A stretch of 12,939 nt of DNA from Nocardioidaceae bacterium. GTDB lineage: Bacteria; Actinomycetota; Actinomycetes; Propionibacteriales; Nocardioidaceae. Position numbers and translations under genes: made by a program. The stretch covers positions 1-12,939 of the forward strand of contig JACCYS010000043.1 in the NCBI GenBank assembly GCA_013696365.1, read 5' to 3'. Shown piece after piece: positions 1-6,674 of this stretch. The notes under the pieces were generated by a model that had not been told where the DNA came from, made no database searches, and saw only the letters and a program-made list of their open reading frames with translations. Each line of letters opens with the position of its first letter. The stretch's first letter is position 1.

Positions 1-1
1 T

Positions 2-376
2 CGGGTCGCCGACCGGCTGTCGGTGCCGGTCTATACCGACCTGGTGAAGATCTTCGTCGCCCGTGAGGTGCTGGAGCGTCGCGAGCAGTCGTTCCGGCTG
101 GTGCTGCCGGAGGCCGAGCACGCCTGGCTGGACCCGCGCGCCGAGCAGGCTATTGCCTATCTGCGCAACGCCGGTTTCGCAGTCGAGGGGGATCTGGCTG
201 AGCTGACCCCCCTGCACCGCGCGGCCGAGCGTGCCCCCGACGACGTCGACGAGGCCGAGGTGGCTTCGCTGCTCGACGAGCTGCTGGCCGCCGCTGTGCT
301 GGAGATGGCCCGTCGCCAAGGTGACATCCGGTGGAAGGGTCCCCGCTCGGTGGACGTGTCCGACGCCGGCGACTGA
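2..376 (+). CDS. Unrecognised protein, C-terminal part only
   Basis: The reading frame is open from the left edge of the window to a TGA at 374-376, so the start lies outside and about 124 residues are visible. I do not recognise the family. The visible part is rich in Glu, Ala and Leu. It begins with an alternating hydrophobic stretch (RLSVPVYTDLVKIFVAREVL), passes through a motif around PEAEHAWLDPRAEQAIAYL, and ends in an acidic helical segment (EAEVASLLDELLAAAVLEM) with a short polar tail. There is no membrane segment or metal motif. Codon use, with G or C at nearly every third position, supports real coding. The next gene (TfoX-like) starts 42 bp downstream on the same strand and could be co-transcribed. 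Confidence 0.75.
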   Translation, partial: RVADRLSVPVYTDLVKIFVAREVLERREQSFRLVLPEAEHAWLDPRAEQAIAYLRNAGFAVEGDLAELTPLHRAAERAPDDVDEAEVASLLDELLAAAVLEMARRQGDIRWKGPRSVDVSDAGD

Positions 377-418
377 CCGGCTGCCGTCACGACCCGCGCG
401 CACGACAGACTGGCCTGC

Positions 419-751
419 GTGGCGTACGACGAGCAGCTGGCGACCCGAGCGCGGCACCTGCTGCAAGCCGAGCCGGGTCTGAGCGAGATGCGGATGTTCG
501 GTGGGCTCGCGTTCCTGGTCGACGGCAACATGGCGGTCAGCGCCAGCAGCAAGGGGGGACTGCTGCTGCGCGTCGATCCGAGCCACACCGAGTCGCTCGT
601 CGACGAGCCGGACGTGCGCCGCTTCGAGATGCGCGGTCGGCAGATGGACGGCTGGCTGCACGTCGCTAGCGACGTGGTCGAGAGCGAGGAAGACTTGCGG
701 CGGTGGGTCAGCCACGGTCTCGCGTACGCGCGATCACTGCCAGTCAAGTAA
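419..751 (+). CDS. TfoX N-terminal-domain family protein
   Basis: The 110-residue protein corresponds to the stand-alone N-terminal domain of TfoX/Sxy. It has the usual pattern: a helical start (MAYDEQLATRARHLL), then MRMFGGLAFLVDGNMAVSAS, the family's MFGG...F..G..FA hallmark, then a strand containing LLLRVD, and a late aromatic segment (MDGWLHV) before a C-terminal helix ending SHGLAYARSL. In gamma-proteobacteria the two-domain TfoX/Sxy regulates competence. The short actinobacterial relatives have no established role, so a competence function should not be assumed. The GTG start at 419 fits the domain boundary. There is no Shine-Dalgarno sequence before it, but CAGACT at 406-411 lies 7 nt upstream and may be a weak leaderless -10 box. 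The gene ends 34 bp before the convergent ecsC-like gene. Confidence 0.85.
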   Translation: MAYDEQLATRARHLLQAEPGLSEMRMFGGLAFLVDGNMAVSASSKGGLLLRVDPSHTESLVDEPDVRRFEMRGRQMDGWLHVASDVVESEEDLRRWVSHGLAYARSLPVK

Positions 752-785
752 CCCTTCGTCAGCAGACACGAAACGCGCAGGTCGC

Positions 786-1484
786 TCAGCCCGCGTTGCG
801 TCCTCGCGCCCGCAGCTCGCGCTCGGCGTACTTCCCGATCTTGTGGGTTGACCAGCCGTCTCCGACGGCACCGATGCCGCCACCGAGCAACGGGATGCGG
901 CGCCCGACCGTGGTGGCGATGCGCCGACCCCCGACGCGCGCGAACAGCTCGGTGGCAACCTCTTGGGCCATCCGCTGGTCGAGCGCGACGTCGTGCACAG
1001 GCGAGGTGGCCAGCCCCATCGGTGTCGCCGGCAGCACCCCGGTTTTGACCAGCTCGTTGACTGTGTCCTCGCCGAGCATGCAGGCGACGATCGCGTTGCG
1101 CGCACGCCGGTCCTCGAGGTCGTAGCCGCGCAGGTGCGCGATGCCGGCCACCAGGTGGCACTGCAGCAGGGCCAAGCCGGAGATGTTGGCCGGGATGGCG
1201 AAAGCGGCGGTGACCAGACCACCAAGGTTCGTCACGAAACCCTGCACACCCGCCATCCGGACGTGGCCGTCAATCAGTGCCGACACCGCCGCCGCGGTGT
1301 CGCCGTTGGCGTCGCTCAACCGTGCGTCTGCTTGTGCGGCTGCACCCTTGACCGGGCCGACGCCGTTGATGGCGCGCTCAAGCATCTCCCGGACGAACGT
1401 GGACCCCATCTGTGGCGCCAATCGCATGCCTGCCGGCACCAAGGACTTGGCGGCCGAGCGTGCCGCCCCGCTTGCAATCCCCAT
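786..1484 (-). CDS. EcsC family protein
   Basis: The 232-residue protein matches the EcsC family: an N-terminal Ala/Gly/Lys-rich helix, a central Gly/Ala-rich hydrophobic stretch (GFVTNLGGLVTAAFAIPANISGL, about residues 100-122), the motif LLQCHLVAGIAHLRGYDL, and a C-terminal glycine-rich hairpin (RRIPLLGGGIGAVGDGW) followed by a basic tail. EcsC was named from the B. subtilis ecsABC operon, but most actinobacterial members are not next to an Ecs transporter, and none is seen here. The biochemical function is unknown; the hydrophobic core suggests membrane association. The ATG at 1484 is supported by a purine-rich ribosome site (GAGGAGAGGA, 1491-1500 on the minus strand) 6 nt upstream and a TAGGCT -10 box further out. 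It converges on the TfoX-like gene and diverges from aat. Confidence 0.85.
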   Translation of the reverse strand: MGIASGAARSAAKSLVPAGMRLAPQMGSTFVREMLERAINGVGPVKGAAAQADARLSDANGDTAAAVSALIDGHVRMAGVQGFVTNLGGLVTAAFAIPANISGLALLQCHLVAGIAHLRGYDLEDRRARNAIVACMLGEDTVNELVKTGVLPATPMGLATSPVHDVALDQRMAQEVATELFARVGGRRIATTVGRRIPLLGGGIGAVGDGWSTHKIGKYAERELRARGRNAG

Positions 1485-1490
1485 CGAAGT

Positions 1491-1513
1491 TCCTCTCCTC
1501 GCTGATCAGCCTA
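1491..1513 (-). promoter_or_regulatory. -10 box and ribosome site of the ecsC-like gene
   Basis: On the minus strand TAGGCT (1508-1513) matches TANNNT. It is followed about 7 nt on by a GAGGAGAGGA Shine-Dalgarno stretch (1491-1500) that ends 6 nt before the ATG. Unlike most starts in the window, this gene would have a short leader with a classical ribosome site. I did not find a convincing -35 element. Confidence 0.45.
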
Positions 1514-1569
1514 TGTCGTTTGTTGGCTTCGGCGAGTCATGATCGCACCGGCGCTGACACCATGGCCGG

Positions 1570-2247
1570 GTGCCGCTGCCACTGCCACCCTCACGGTGGA
1601 GCTTTTGCCCGGAGCGCTGGCCGGTCGACGACGCGGTCGCAGTCGGGGCTGAGCTCGAGCCGGCGACGGTGTTGGCTGCGTACCGGGCCGGTGCGTTCCC
1701 GATGCCGCTCGATGACGTGGCGCCCATGGTCTGGTGGTCACCGATGCGCCGGGGTGTGCTGCCGCTAGACCGGTTGCGGGTGTCGCGGTCGCTGTGGCGA
1801 TCGGTCAAGCGGTACGACGTCAGAGTCAACACAGCTTTCGAGCAGGTGCTCGACAACTGCGCCGACCCGCGCCGTGACGGAGCCTGGATCAGCGATGACA
1901 TCCGCACTGCGTACCTACGGCTGCACGGGCTCGGCTGGGCGCACTCCGTGGAGGCCTTCGACGCCACCGGTGAGTTGGTCGGCGGGCTCTACGGTCTGGC
2001 CGTCGGCGGCCTGTTCGCCGGCGAGTCGATGTTTCACCACGCCACGGACGCCTCCAAGGTCGCCCTGGTCGCCCTGGTCGCAGCGCTGTGTGACGAGCAC
2101 GCCGAGCAGCGGCTGATCGACGTGCAGTGGCAGACCCCGCACCTGGCCTCACTTGGCGTCGAGCAGGTGCCGCGCGCGACGTACCTGGCACGGCTGCCTG
2201 GCTTGCTGGAGGTCCCGTTGCCCGCAGCCTTCGACCGCGCACGGTGA
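1570..2247 (+). CDS. aat: Leucyl/phenylalanyl-tRNA-protein transferase
   Basis: Aat transfers Leu or Phe from aminoacyl-tRNA to the N-terminal Arg or Lys of proteins. This creates a primary destabilising residue that ClpS delivers to ClpAP or ClpCP in the cytoplasm. The 225-residue sequence carries the family's motifs in order: AYRAGAFPMPL, then MVWWSPMRRGVLPL near residues 55-70, ISDDIRTAYLRLHGLGWAHSVE, GGLYGLAVGGLFAGESMFH, DASKVALVALV, and near the end LIDVQWQTPHLASLGV followed by PRATYL. Its length is close to the E. coli enzyme (about 234). The GTG at 1570 gives a family-like N-terminus. There is no ribosome site, but CACCAT at 1558-1563 lies 6 nt upstream and could be a weak leaderless -10. 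An ATG at 1562 is out of frame. Confidence 0.95.
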   Translation: MPLPLPPSRWSFCPERWPVDDAVAVGAELEPATVLAAYRAGAFPMPLDDVAPMVWWSPMRRGVLPLDRLRVSRSLWRSVKRYDVRVNTAFEQVLDNCADPRRDGAWISDDIRTAYLRLHGLGWAHSVEAFDATGELVGGLYGLAVGGLFAGESMFHHATDASKVALVALVAALCDEHAEQRLIDVQWQTPHLASLGVEQVPRATYLARLPGLLEVPLPAAFDRAR

Positions 2248-2270
2248 AGGTCGCCCCCGGTGCCGCTGAT

Positions 2271-2350
2271 CCGCGCGCCACGTAAACGTGGCGGACCACC
2301 GCTTGACGGGGCACGCACGCCACGTGAAGGGTCGATGCGCCACGTAAAGC
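2271..2350 (+). repeat. Intergenic repeat element, copy 1
   Basis: This aligns without gaps to 2665-2744 (offset exactly 394). It is built from three same-direction boxes: GCCACGTAAA at 2277, GCCACGTGAA at 2319 and GCCACGTAAA at 2339. The first box is extended into a hairpin, GCCACGT-AA-ACGTGGC (2277-2292), with a 7-bp perfect stem. The longest exact blocks shared with copy 2 are the hairpin with its GCGC flank and ACGGGGCACGCACGCCACGT (2306-2325). It begins only 24 bp after the aat stop codon. Confidence 0.75.
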
Positions 2351-2384
2351 GACGCGCTGCGGCATCGGGACAGCGGGCCGCCCC

Positions 2385-2421
2385 GTGACCGCGATCGCGG
2401 GCGCCTTCGTGGACGGGGTGG
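2385..2421 (+). pseudogene. Short fragment resembling an Fpg/Nei gene
   Basis: These 37 bases match 2984-3020 of the downstream glycosylase gene at 31 of 37 positions without gaps. Read in the matching frame they give VTAIAGAFVDGV against LTAIAGSFVDGV. Three of the six differences are synonymous third-position changes, and the others fall in one V/L and one A/S codon. That pattern is expected of a diverged coding copy rather than a recent DNA duplication. Similarity stops abruptly on both sides (only one Pro upstream still matches), so this would be a relic of a second Fpg/Nei paralogue. A chance match in high-GC DNA remains possible. Confidence 0.35.
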
Positions 2422-2664
2422 AACCGAGGTCATGCATCAGAGGGGCTCGCACCCCCGCAATGCGTGATCCCCGATGCCGGCGGATGCCGAACGGCCCGGG
2501 GCAGCGGAGCGCTCAGTATTCAGTCAAGATGCGAAACGCCGGGGCCACGTAACGCAGCTGCGGCGGAGGCACCGGCGGAGCCCAATCGCGAGCGATGCAC
2601 GGAACGTCACTATTGCGACGATCGTCGTCACAACTCCGGCCACCGCCTGCCCCCGCTCAACCGC

Positions 2665-2744
2665 CCGCGCGCCACGTAAACGTGGCTGCCCAACCCCTTA
2701 CGGGGCACGCACGCCACGTAAAGCGCCGATGCGCCGCGTAAAGG
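2665..2744 (+). repeat. Intergenic repeat element, copy 2
   Basis: Second copy of the element at 2271-2350, with boxes at 2671 (GCCACGTAAA, again the hairpin GCCACGT-AA-ACGTGGC at 2671-2686), 2713 (GCCACGTAAA) and 2733 (GCCGCGTAAA). Box spacing (42 and 20 bp) is the same as in copy 1. It differs mainly in the spacer after the hairpin (2687-2699), as expected if hairpin and boxes are under selection or are the mobile core. It lies 120 bp before the glycosylase start. Confidence 0.75.
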
Positions 2745-2863
2745 GTCTGCTGCCGTGTCTGGTCTGATGGAGTCACAGCCCGTGTGAGTGCTTCGCTATA
2801 CGCCGCGTCATCCCCGGCTCAGGCTTGCACCGCCCGAGCACCGACTGCGGCAGACTGGGCGTC

Positions 2864-3727
2864 ATGCCGGAGCTGCCCGAGGTGGAGGCGCTGGTCGCCG
2901 ACCTGGGTCGGCGGCTGGACGGACGCGCGATTGGCCGGGTCGACCCGGTGGCGTTCAGCGCACTCAAGACGTTCGACCCGCCCCTGACGGCGATCGCCGG
3001 CTCGTTCGTCGACGGGGTGGCCCGGCACGGCAAGTTCCTCGACGTCGAGGTGGGCGGGATGCACCTGGTCATGCACCTGGCCAGGGCCGGTTGGCTGCGG
3101 TGGCGAGATGCCCAGCCTGCTGCACCGCCGCGGCCAGGCAAGGGTCCTCTCGCGCTGCGAGTGACGCTCGACGACAGCAGCGGCTTCGATGTGACCGAGG
3201 CCGGCACCAAGAAGAGCCTCGCGGTCTACCTCGTCCGCGACCCGGCCGACGTGCCGGGCGTCGCCCGCCTCGGCCCCGACCCGCTGGCCGACGAGTTCAC
3301 TGTCGACGTACTTGCCGTCATCTTGCGCGCGGCGGGACGTTCGCAGGTCAAGGGGGTGCTGCGCGACCAGGCGGTCATCGCCGGCATCGGCAACGCCTAC
3401 TCCGACGAGATCTTGCACGTGGCTCGGATGTCGCCCTTCAAGCCGTCGGCCGGCATCACCGGCAACGACCTGCAGGTGTTGTACGCGGCGGTGCGTACGA
3501 CGCTTGCTGACGCCGTTGCACGGTCCGACGGTGTCGCCGCGTCCGACCTCAAGCGGGAGAAGAAGACGAACCTGCGGGTGCATGCCCGCACCGGCCAGCC
3601 CTGCCGGGTCTGCGGTGACACGGTCGCCGAGGTGAGCTTCGCCGACTCCTCGCTGCAGTACTGCCCGACATGCCAGACCGGCGGCAAGCCGCTGGCCGAC
3701 CGGCGGATGTCGAGGTTGCTGAAGTGA
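2864..3727 (+). CDS. Fpg/Nei-family DNA glycosylase
   Basis: Base-excision repair enzyme of the Fpg/Nei family (287 residues), expected to remove oxidised bases and cleave the abasic site by beta,delta-elimination. The N-terminus MPELPEVE supplies the catalytic Pro (after Met removal) and Glu; choosing the ATG at 2864 is therefore forced. Lys57 in RHGKFL matches the conserved catalytic Lys. The helix-two-turn-helix lies in SQVKGVLRDQAVIAGIGNAYSDEIL. A C-terminal zinc finger follows, with spacing C-x2-C-x16-C-x2-C (CRVC ... CPTC). The finger Arg that contacts the lesion phosphate in E. coli Fpg (in QRATFYC) is replaced by Ser in DSSLQYC. The protein extends past the finger with GGKPLADRRMSRLLK, which I recall from an actinobacterial subfamily. 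Substrate range (8-oxoG versus oxidised pyrimidines) cannot be read from the sequence, so I give no symbol. Confidence 0.93.
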   Translation: MPELPEVEALVADLGRRLDGRAIGRVDPVAFSALKTFDPPLTAIAGSFVDGVARHGKFLDVEVGGMHLVMHLARAGWLRWRDAQPAAPPRPGKGPLALRVTLDDSSGFDVTEAGTKKSLAVYLVRDPADVPGVARLGPDPLADEFTVDVLAVILRAAGRSQVKGVLRDQAVIAGIGNAYSDEILHVARMSPFKPSAGITGNDLQVLYAAVRTTLADAVARSDGVAASDLKREKKTNLRVHARTGQPCRVCGDTVAEVSFADSSLQYCPTCQTGGKPLADRRMSRLLK

Positions 3728-4013
3728 GGCGTGCAACGCGTCGGAGGGTCGCGCACGTCTAAGGGGTATGGGCCGGGTTGGCGTTGACGCGGACTGCAGC
3801 TGTCTGACATCGCGCCGACACGCATCGTCTCGCACCGGAACCGACCGGGCAGCGGCCGACACCGTCGACTGCGACCGACCAGGCGGGTTGGCAAGTGGTC
3901 GGCACGGGGAGTCGTTGGCTCGGTGGACCCCAACCCGATCTGCTGAGCTGTCCGGTCACCTCATCGTCAGTATGGGGCGGGGCGGGGGCGGCCGGGCTCC
4001 CGCCGCAAGACGC
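3728..4013. other. 286-bp gap between convergent genes
   Basis: This lies between the 3' ends of the glycosylase and rhodanese genes. I see no convincing gene. A weak inverted repeat (CCGACCA at 3875-3881, TGGTCGG at 3896-3902, 14-nt loop) has no T tract and is a poor terminator candidate. Short overlapping frames on both strands lack any recognisable motif. Confidence 0.5.
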
Positions 4014-4388
4014 TCAGTCGACGTGCGGCGCCGCCCCGGTCTCGCTGACCAGCGGCCGGCCGGCCGCGGCCCACTGCTGCATCCCGCCGGCCAGGTTCAC
4101 CGCATTGACGCCGCTCGAGACCAAGAAGTCGGTAGCCCGCGCCGACCGGCCGCCCAGGTGACACGTCACCAGCAACTGGCCTGAGCCGGCGGCGGCGACC
4201 ACCTCCGCCTGCCGGTCCGGCAGCTGGCCGAGCGGCACGTGCAGGGCGTCGGGGGCATGCCCGGCCACCCACTCGTGCTCCTCGCGTACATCCAGCAGGG
4301 TGACCTCGTCCGGCAACTTTGGCGGCAGCGATGCCACCGTCGTCTCGGGCCGGCCCTCGGGGTCGGAGGCGCTCACGTTCAGGCTCAT
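4014..4388 (-). CDS. Single-domain rhodanese-like protein
   Basis: The 124-residue protein is one rhodanese domain. LPDEVTLLDVREEHEWVAGHAPDALHVPL is the N-terminal CH2A-type segment, and the active-site loop is CHLGGRS (Cys, four residues, Arg), matching thiosulfate/sulfur-carrier sulfurtransferases. AVNLAGGMQQWAAAGRPL is the usual C-terminal motif. It would carry persulfide sulfur on the loop Cys in the cytoplasm; donor and acceptor cannot be inferred, and no sulfur-metabolism gene is adjacent. I chose the ATG at 4388 because further upstream third positions lose their GC bias. A longer GTG start at 4451 is open in frame, and a TAGATT box (4462-4467, minus) could serve either start. It diverges from the ATPase gene and converges on the glycosylase. 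Confidence 0.88.
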   Translation of the reverse strand: MSLNVSASDPEGRPETTVASLPPKLPDEVTLLDVREEHEWVAGHAPDALHVPLGQLPDRQAEVVAAAGSGQLLVTCHLGGRSARATDFLVSSGVNAVNLAGGMQQWAAAGRPLVSETGAAPHVD

Positions 4389-4489
4389 GGCGCCATCCAA
4401 CCAGCCGTCCACGACCATCCGAGCAGCACTGCCTGCGACACGCGCTAGCACTCGCTACCGAAATCTAGGGCAAGCGCTAGACGACCTCA

Positions 4490-4495
4490 TAAAGT
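4490..4495 (+). promoter_or_regulatory. -10 box, probable leaderless start of the ATPase gene
   Basis: TAAAGT fits TANNNT and ends exactly 6 nt before the ATG at 4502. Transcription would therefore begin at or next to the A of the start codon. There is no Shine-Dalgarno sequence in the gap (CCAAGT). No clear -35 is visible. Confidence 0.55.
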
Positions 4496-4501
4496 CCAAG
4501 T

Positions 4502-5722
4502 ATGGATCCGGTTCGCAACCCGTACGCCCCTGGTGCCGGCCAGCGCCCACCCGAGCTCGCCGGCCGCGACCGCCAGCGCGCACAGTTCGACGTGACGCTC
4601 GAGCGGGTGGCCGCGGGCCGCCCCGAGCGCTCGCTGGTGCTCTCGGGGCTGCGCGGCGTCGGCAAGACCGTGCTGCTCAATGCGCTGCGCGGGCAGGCGG
4701 TCAGCCGCGCGTGGGGCACCGGCAAGCTGGAGGCGCGCCTCGGCCAAGGGGTGCGCCTGTCGCTCGCCCAAGCCGTGCATGCCGGCATCCGCGAGCTCGC
4801 ACACCGGCATCGCGACCAAGACCGCGTCGACCAGGTGATGGGGGTGTTGACTGCTTTCGCCATCCGCGCCACCCCCGCTGAGCGTGGCCAGGGCCGGGCG
4901 TCCAGCGACCGGTACGCCGTGCGCTGGCGCCCCCCGATGGACGTCCCCGCGGCGCGGGGTCGCGCCGACACCGGCGACCTCGAGACCGACCTGATCGAGT
5001 TGCTCGGCGACGTCGGTGAGCTGGCCCGCGACCTCGGTGTCGGGGTGGCCATCTTCATCGACGAGATGCAAGACATCGACGTCGGCGAGCTCGCCGCGCT
5101 GTGCGGCGCCGGACACGAGATGAGCCAGCTCGGGGCACCGGTGGTGGTGGTGGGCGCCGGGCTGCCGCACCTGCCGTCGGCGCTGTCGGCGAGCAAGTCG
5201 TACGCGGAGCGGCTGTTCCGCTACGTCGCTGTCGACCGGCTGGCCCGCGACGAGGCCGCCCGGGCGTTGACCGTGCCCGCCGACACCGAACAGGTCACCT
5301 ACACCCCCGACGCGCTGGATGCGCTGCACGAGCTGACGGGCGGGTACCCCTACTTCATCCAGGCCTACGGCAAGGCCACCTGGGACCTTGCACCGGCGTC
5401 GCCCATCAGTGCCGACGATGTGCGTGCCGCGGCGCCGCACGCCGAGGACGAGCTGGCGGTGGGCTTCTTCGGGGCGCGCTTCGAGCGCGCGACGCCAGCC
5501 GAGCGCGACTACATGGTGGCGATGGCCGACGCCGCTGCAGCCGTCGGCAACGACCCAGTGTCCACCGCCGACGTCGCGGCAGCCACCGGCCGCCGACCGC
5601 AGAGCCTGTCCCCAGCCCGTGACGGGCTGATCAAGAAGGGCCTGATCTATGCCGCCGAGCGTGGCCATGTCGCCTTCACCGTGCCGCACTTCGCCGGCTA
5701 CCTGCGATCCCGGCACGCCTGA
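4502..5722 (+). CDS. AAA-type ATP-binding protein with C-terminal winged-helix-like region
   Basis: This is a 406-residue P-loop ATPase of the AAA_16/Orc1-Cdc6-like kind common in actinobacteria. Residues 1-35 carry the RxNPY-x-PGAGxxPPELAGRDRQ lead that precedes the nucleotide fold. Walker A is GLRGVGKT (residues 49-56), and Walker B is VAIFIDEMQD (about 182-191). A sensor-like strand VVVVGAGLPHLP follows, then the lid motif GGYPYFIQAYG (280-290). The C-terminal ~80 residues (ERDYMVAMADAAAAVG ... TADVAAATGRRPQSLSPARDGLIKKGLI) look like a winged helix. It should bind and hydrolyse ATP; DNA binding by the C-terminus is inferred. Residues 121-160 are an Arg/Pro-rich, probably flexible insertion before Walker B. 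Function in the cell is unknown. The gene ends 70 bp before the phosphodiesterase gene. Confidence 0.85.
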   Translation: MDPVRNPYAPGAGQRPPELAGRDRQRAQFDVTLERVAAGRPERSLVLSGLRGVGKTVLLNALRGQAVSRAWGTGKLEARLGQGVRLSLAQAVHAGIRELAHRHRDQDRVDQVMGVLTAFAIRATPAERGQGRASSDRYAVRWRPPMDVPAARGRADTGDLETDLIELLGDVGELARDLGVGVAIFIDEMQDIDVGELAALCGAGHEMSQLGAPVVVVGAGLPHLPSALSASKSYAERLFRYVAVDRLARDEAARALTVPADTEQVTYTPDALDALHELTGGYPYFIQAYGKATWDLAPASPISADDVRAAAPHAEDELAVGFFGARFERATPAERDYMVAMADAAAAVGNDPVSTADVAAATGRRPQSLSPARDGLIKKGLIYAAERGHVAFTVPHFAGYLRSRHA

Positions 5723-5745
5723 CCCACCAACAGGCCCCGGCGGGC

Positions 5746-5784
5746 TAGCCTCGAAGGTGCTGCAGCGTCCGTGTGCGCCGGAGG
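5746..5784 (+). promoter_or_regulatory. -10 box and ribosome site of the phosphodiesterase gene
   Basis: TAGCCT (5746-5751) fits TANNNT. Two start choices follow. The GTG at 5757 lies 5 nt after the box and would be nearly leaderless. The GTG at 5793 is preceded by GGAGG (5780-5784) at 8-nt spacing. The second is preferred because of the ribosome site and because it gives a normal family N-terminus. Confidence 0.4.
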
Positions 5785-5792
5785 TGGGGGAC

Positions 5793-6599
5793 GTGGCCGG
5801 GAACGCGCCCCTTGGGCGTCCGCAGGTCGTCGCCCATCGAGGTGCCAGCGAGAAGCGGGCCGAGCACACCCGCGAGGCCTACGAGCTGGCTCTCGAGGCG
5901 GGCGCCGAGGCGCTCGAGTGCGACGTGCGGCTGACTGCGGACGGTCATCTGGTGTGCGTGCACGACCGCCGCGCCGACCGCACCTCCGACGGTCGTGGGC
6001 CGATCTCTACGCTGCCGCTCGGCGAGCTCGAGAGCTTGGACTTCGCCTCCTGGAAGCAGCCGTGGGCCGACCTCGACGACGAGTCCCTCGAACTGCCCAG
6101 CGGCGCGGTTCTCACCTTCGACGCGCTGTGCTCGCTCGCCCACGACTGGGGCTCCGGGGTGCAGTTGGCGGTCGAGACCAAGCACCCGACCCGCTACGCC
6201 GGACTGGTCGAGCGTCGGTTGGTGGACGCCCTCGCCCGCTTCGGCTGGACGCACCGCGACGGCAACGAGCCGGCGCGGGTACGGGTGATGAGCTTTGCGC
6301 GGTTGTCGCTGCGTCGGCTGCGGCAGTGGGCCCCCGATGTGCCGACGGTCTTTCTGATGGACCGGGTGCCATGGCATCTACGCAGCGGCAGGCTGCCAGT
6401 GTGCAGCCCGATCGCCGGCCCGCGCATCGACGCGCTGCGGGCCGACCCCGCATACGTCGAGCGCGCACATGCCGCGGGACACCCCGTGCATGTGTGGGTG
6501 GTGAACGCCGACGATGACCTCAAGCTGTGTCAACAGCTCGGTGTGGACGCGGTCATAACGGACAGACCGGAACATGCCAGACAGCTGTTCGAAATCTGA
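5793..6599 (+). CDS. Glycerophosphodiester phosphodiesterase
   Basis: The enzyme hydrolyses glycerophosphodiesters (deacylated phospholipids) to sn-glycerol 3-phosphate and an alcohol, using a divalent metal in a TIM barrel. In the 268-residue protein the first strand carries VVAHRGASE with catalytic His15 and Arg16. LECDVRLT holds the metal ligands Glu42 and Asp44, and VCVHDRRADRTSDGRG holds the second catalytic His57. AVETKH is the next metal-site strand, and HVWVVNADDDLKLCQQLGVDAVITDRP is the typical C-terminal barrel end. Where many families read PENT, this one reads AEHT, as I recall for actinobacterial members. There is no signal peptide, so it should be cytoplasmic. The start is chosen by GGAGG 8 nt upstream of the GTG; an in-frame GTG at 5757 is the alternative. 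Confidence 0.92.
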   Translation: MAGNAPLGRPQVVAHRGASEKRAEHTREAYELALEAGAEALECDVRLTADGHLVCVHDRRADRTSDGRGPISTLPLGELESLDFASWKQPWADLDDESLELPSGAVLTFDALCSLAHDWGSGVQLAVETKHPTRYAGLVERRLVDALARFGWTHRDGNEPARVRVMSFARLSLRRLRQWAPDVPTVFLMDRVPWHLRSGRLPVCSPIAGPRIDALRADPAYVERAHAAGHPVHVWVVNADDDLKLCQQLGVDAVITDRPEHARQLFEI

Positions 6600-6663
6600 T
6601 CCTGCCGTGACGTTTCAGCCCGTGACGCGTTGGGAAGGGTGGTACAGGGGAGGCAACGTGTTC

Positions 6664-6668
6664 AGGAG
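6664..6668 (+). promoter_or_regulatory. Ribosome binding site that decides the HATPase start
   Basis: AGGAG ends 6 nt before the GTG at 6675. An upstream in-frame start at 6630 would add 15 residues (beginning GRVVQGRQRVQ) that are not part of the domain, so the GTG next to this site is preferred. Confidence 0.55.
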
Positions 6669-6674
6669 TGGCAT

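Larger units (their letters stand above)
2248..2863. other. 616-bp gene-free region with repeats
   Basis: No open frame here looks coding; the frames that exist lack a homologous motif and a steady third-position GC bias. The stretch contains two copies of an ~80-bp repeat, an extra GCCACGTAAC box at 2544-2553, a short fragment resembling the downstream glycosylase gene, and two chance-sized 12-bp palindromes (2389-2400 and 2616-2627). The last 120 bp before the glycosylase start presumably hold its promoter; CAGACT at 2851-2856, 7 nt before the ATG, is a possible weak -10 box. Confidence 0.7.

Noticed and set aside
419..751. Competence regulator role for the TfoX-domain gene
   Set aside because: Only the N-terminal domain is present, no competence genes are near, and this short form is widespread in actinobacteria without a shown link to DNA uptake.
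2389..2400. Perfect palindrome CCGCGATCGCGG, and a second (CGACGATCGTCG) at 2616-2627
   Set aside because: Twelve-base palindromes built around GATC are expected by chance in DNA of this composition. The two differ from each other, and the first lies inside the glycosylase-like fragment.
2464..2679. A 71-codon frame in the intergenic repeat region, and a hydrophobic stretch on the opposite strand (about 2592-2655)
   Set aside because: No ribosome site or -10 box at a suitable distance, mixed third-position composition, and overlap with the repeat copy. There is not enough to call a gene.
3875..3902. Seven-bp inverted repeat as a terminator for the glycosylase gene
   Set aside because: Short stem, 14-nt loop and no T tract on either strand; too weak to call.
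3759..3959. Overlapping short frames on both strands between the glycosylase and the rhodanese
   Set aside because: Cys/Arg/Ser-rich translations without motifs, and no start signals. The region is better described as a gap between convergent genes.
4502..5722. The AAA ATPase as part of a defence or toxin system
   Set aside because: No effector, nuclease, toxin or mobile-element gene is next to it, base composition matches its neighbours, and the family is common in actinobacterial chromosomes.
4487..5869. A 460-codon frame on the minus strand over the AAA ATPase gene
   Set aside because: Antisense to a gene with clear Walker A and B motifs. The translation is low in hydrophobic patterning and has no domain; it is a codon-bias shadow.
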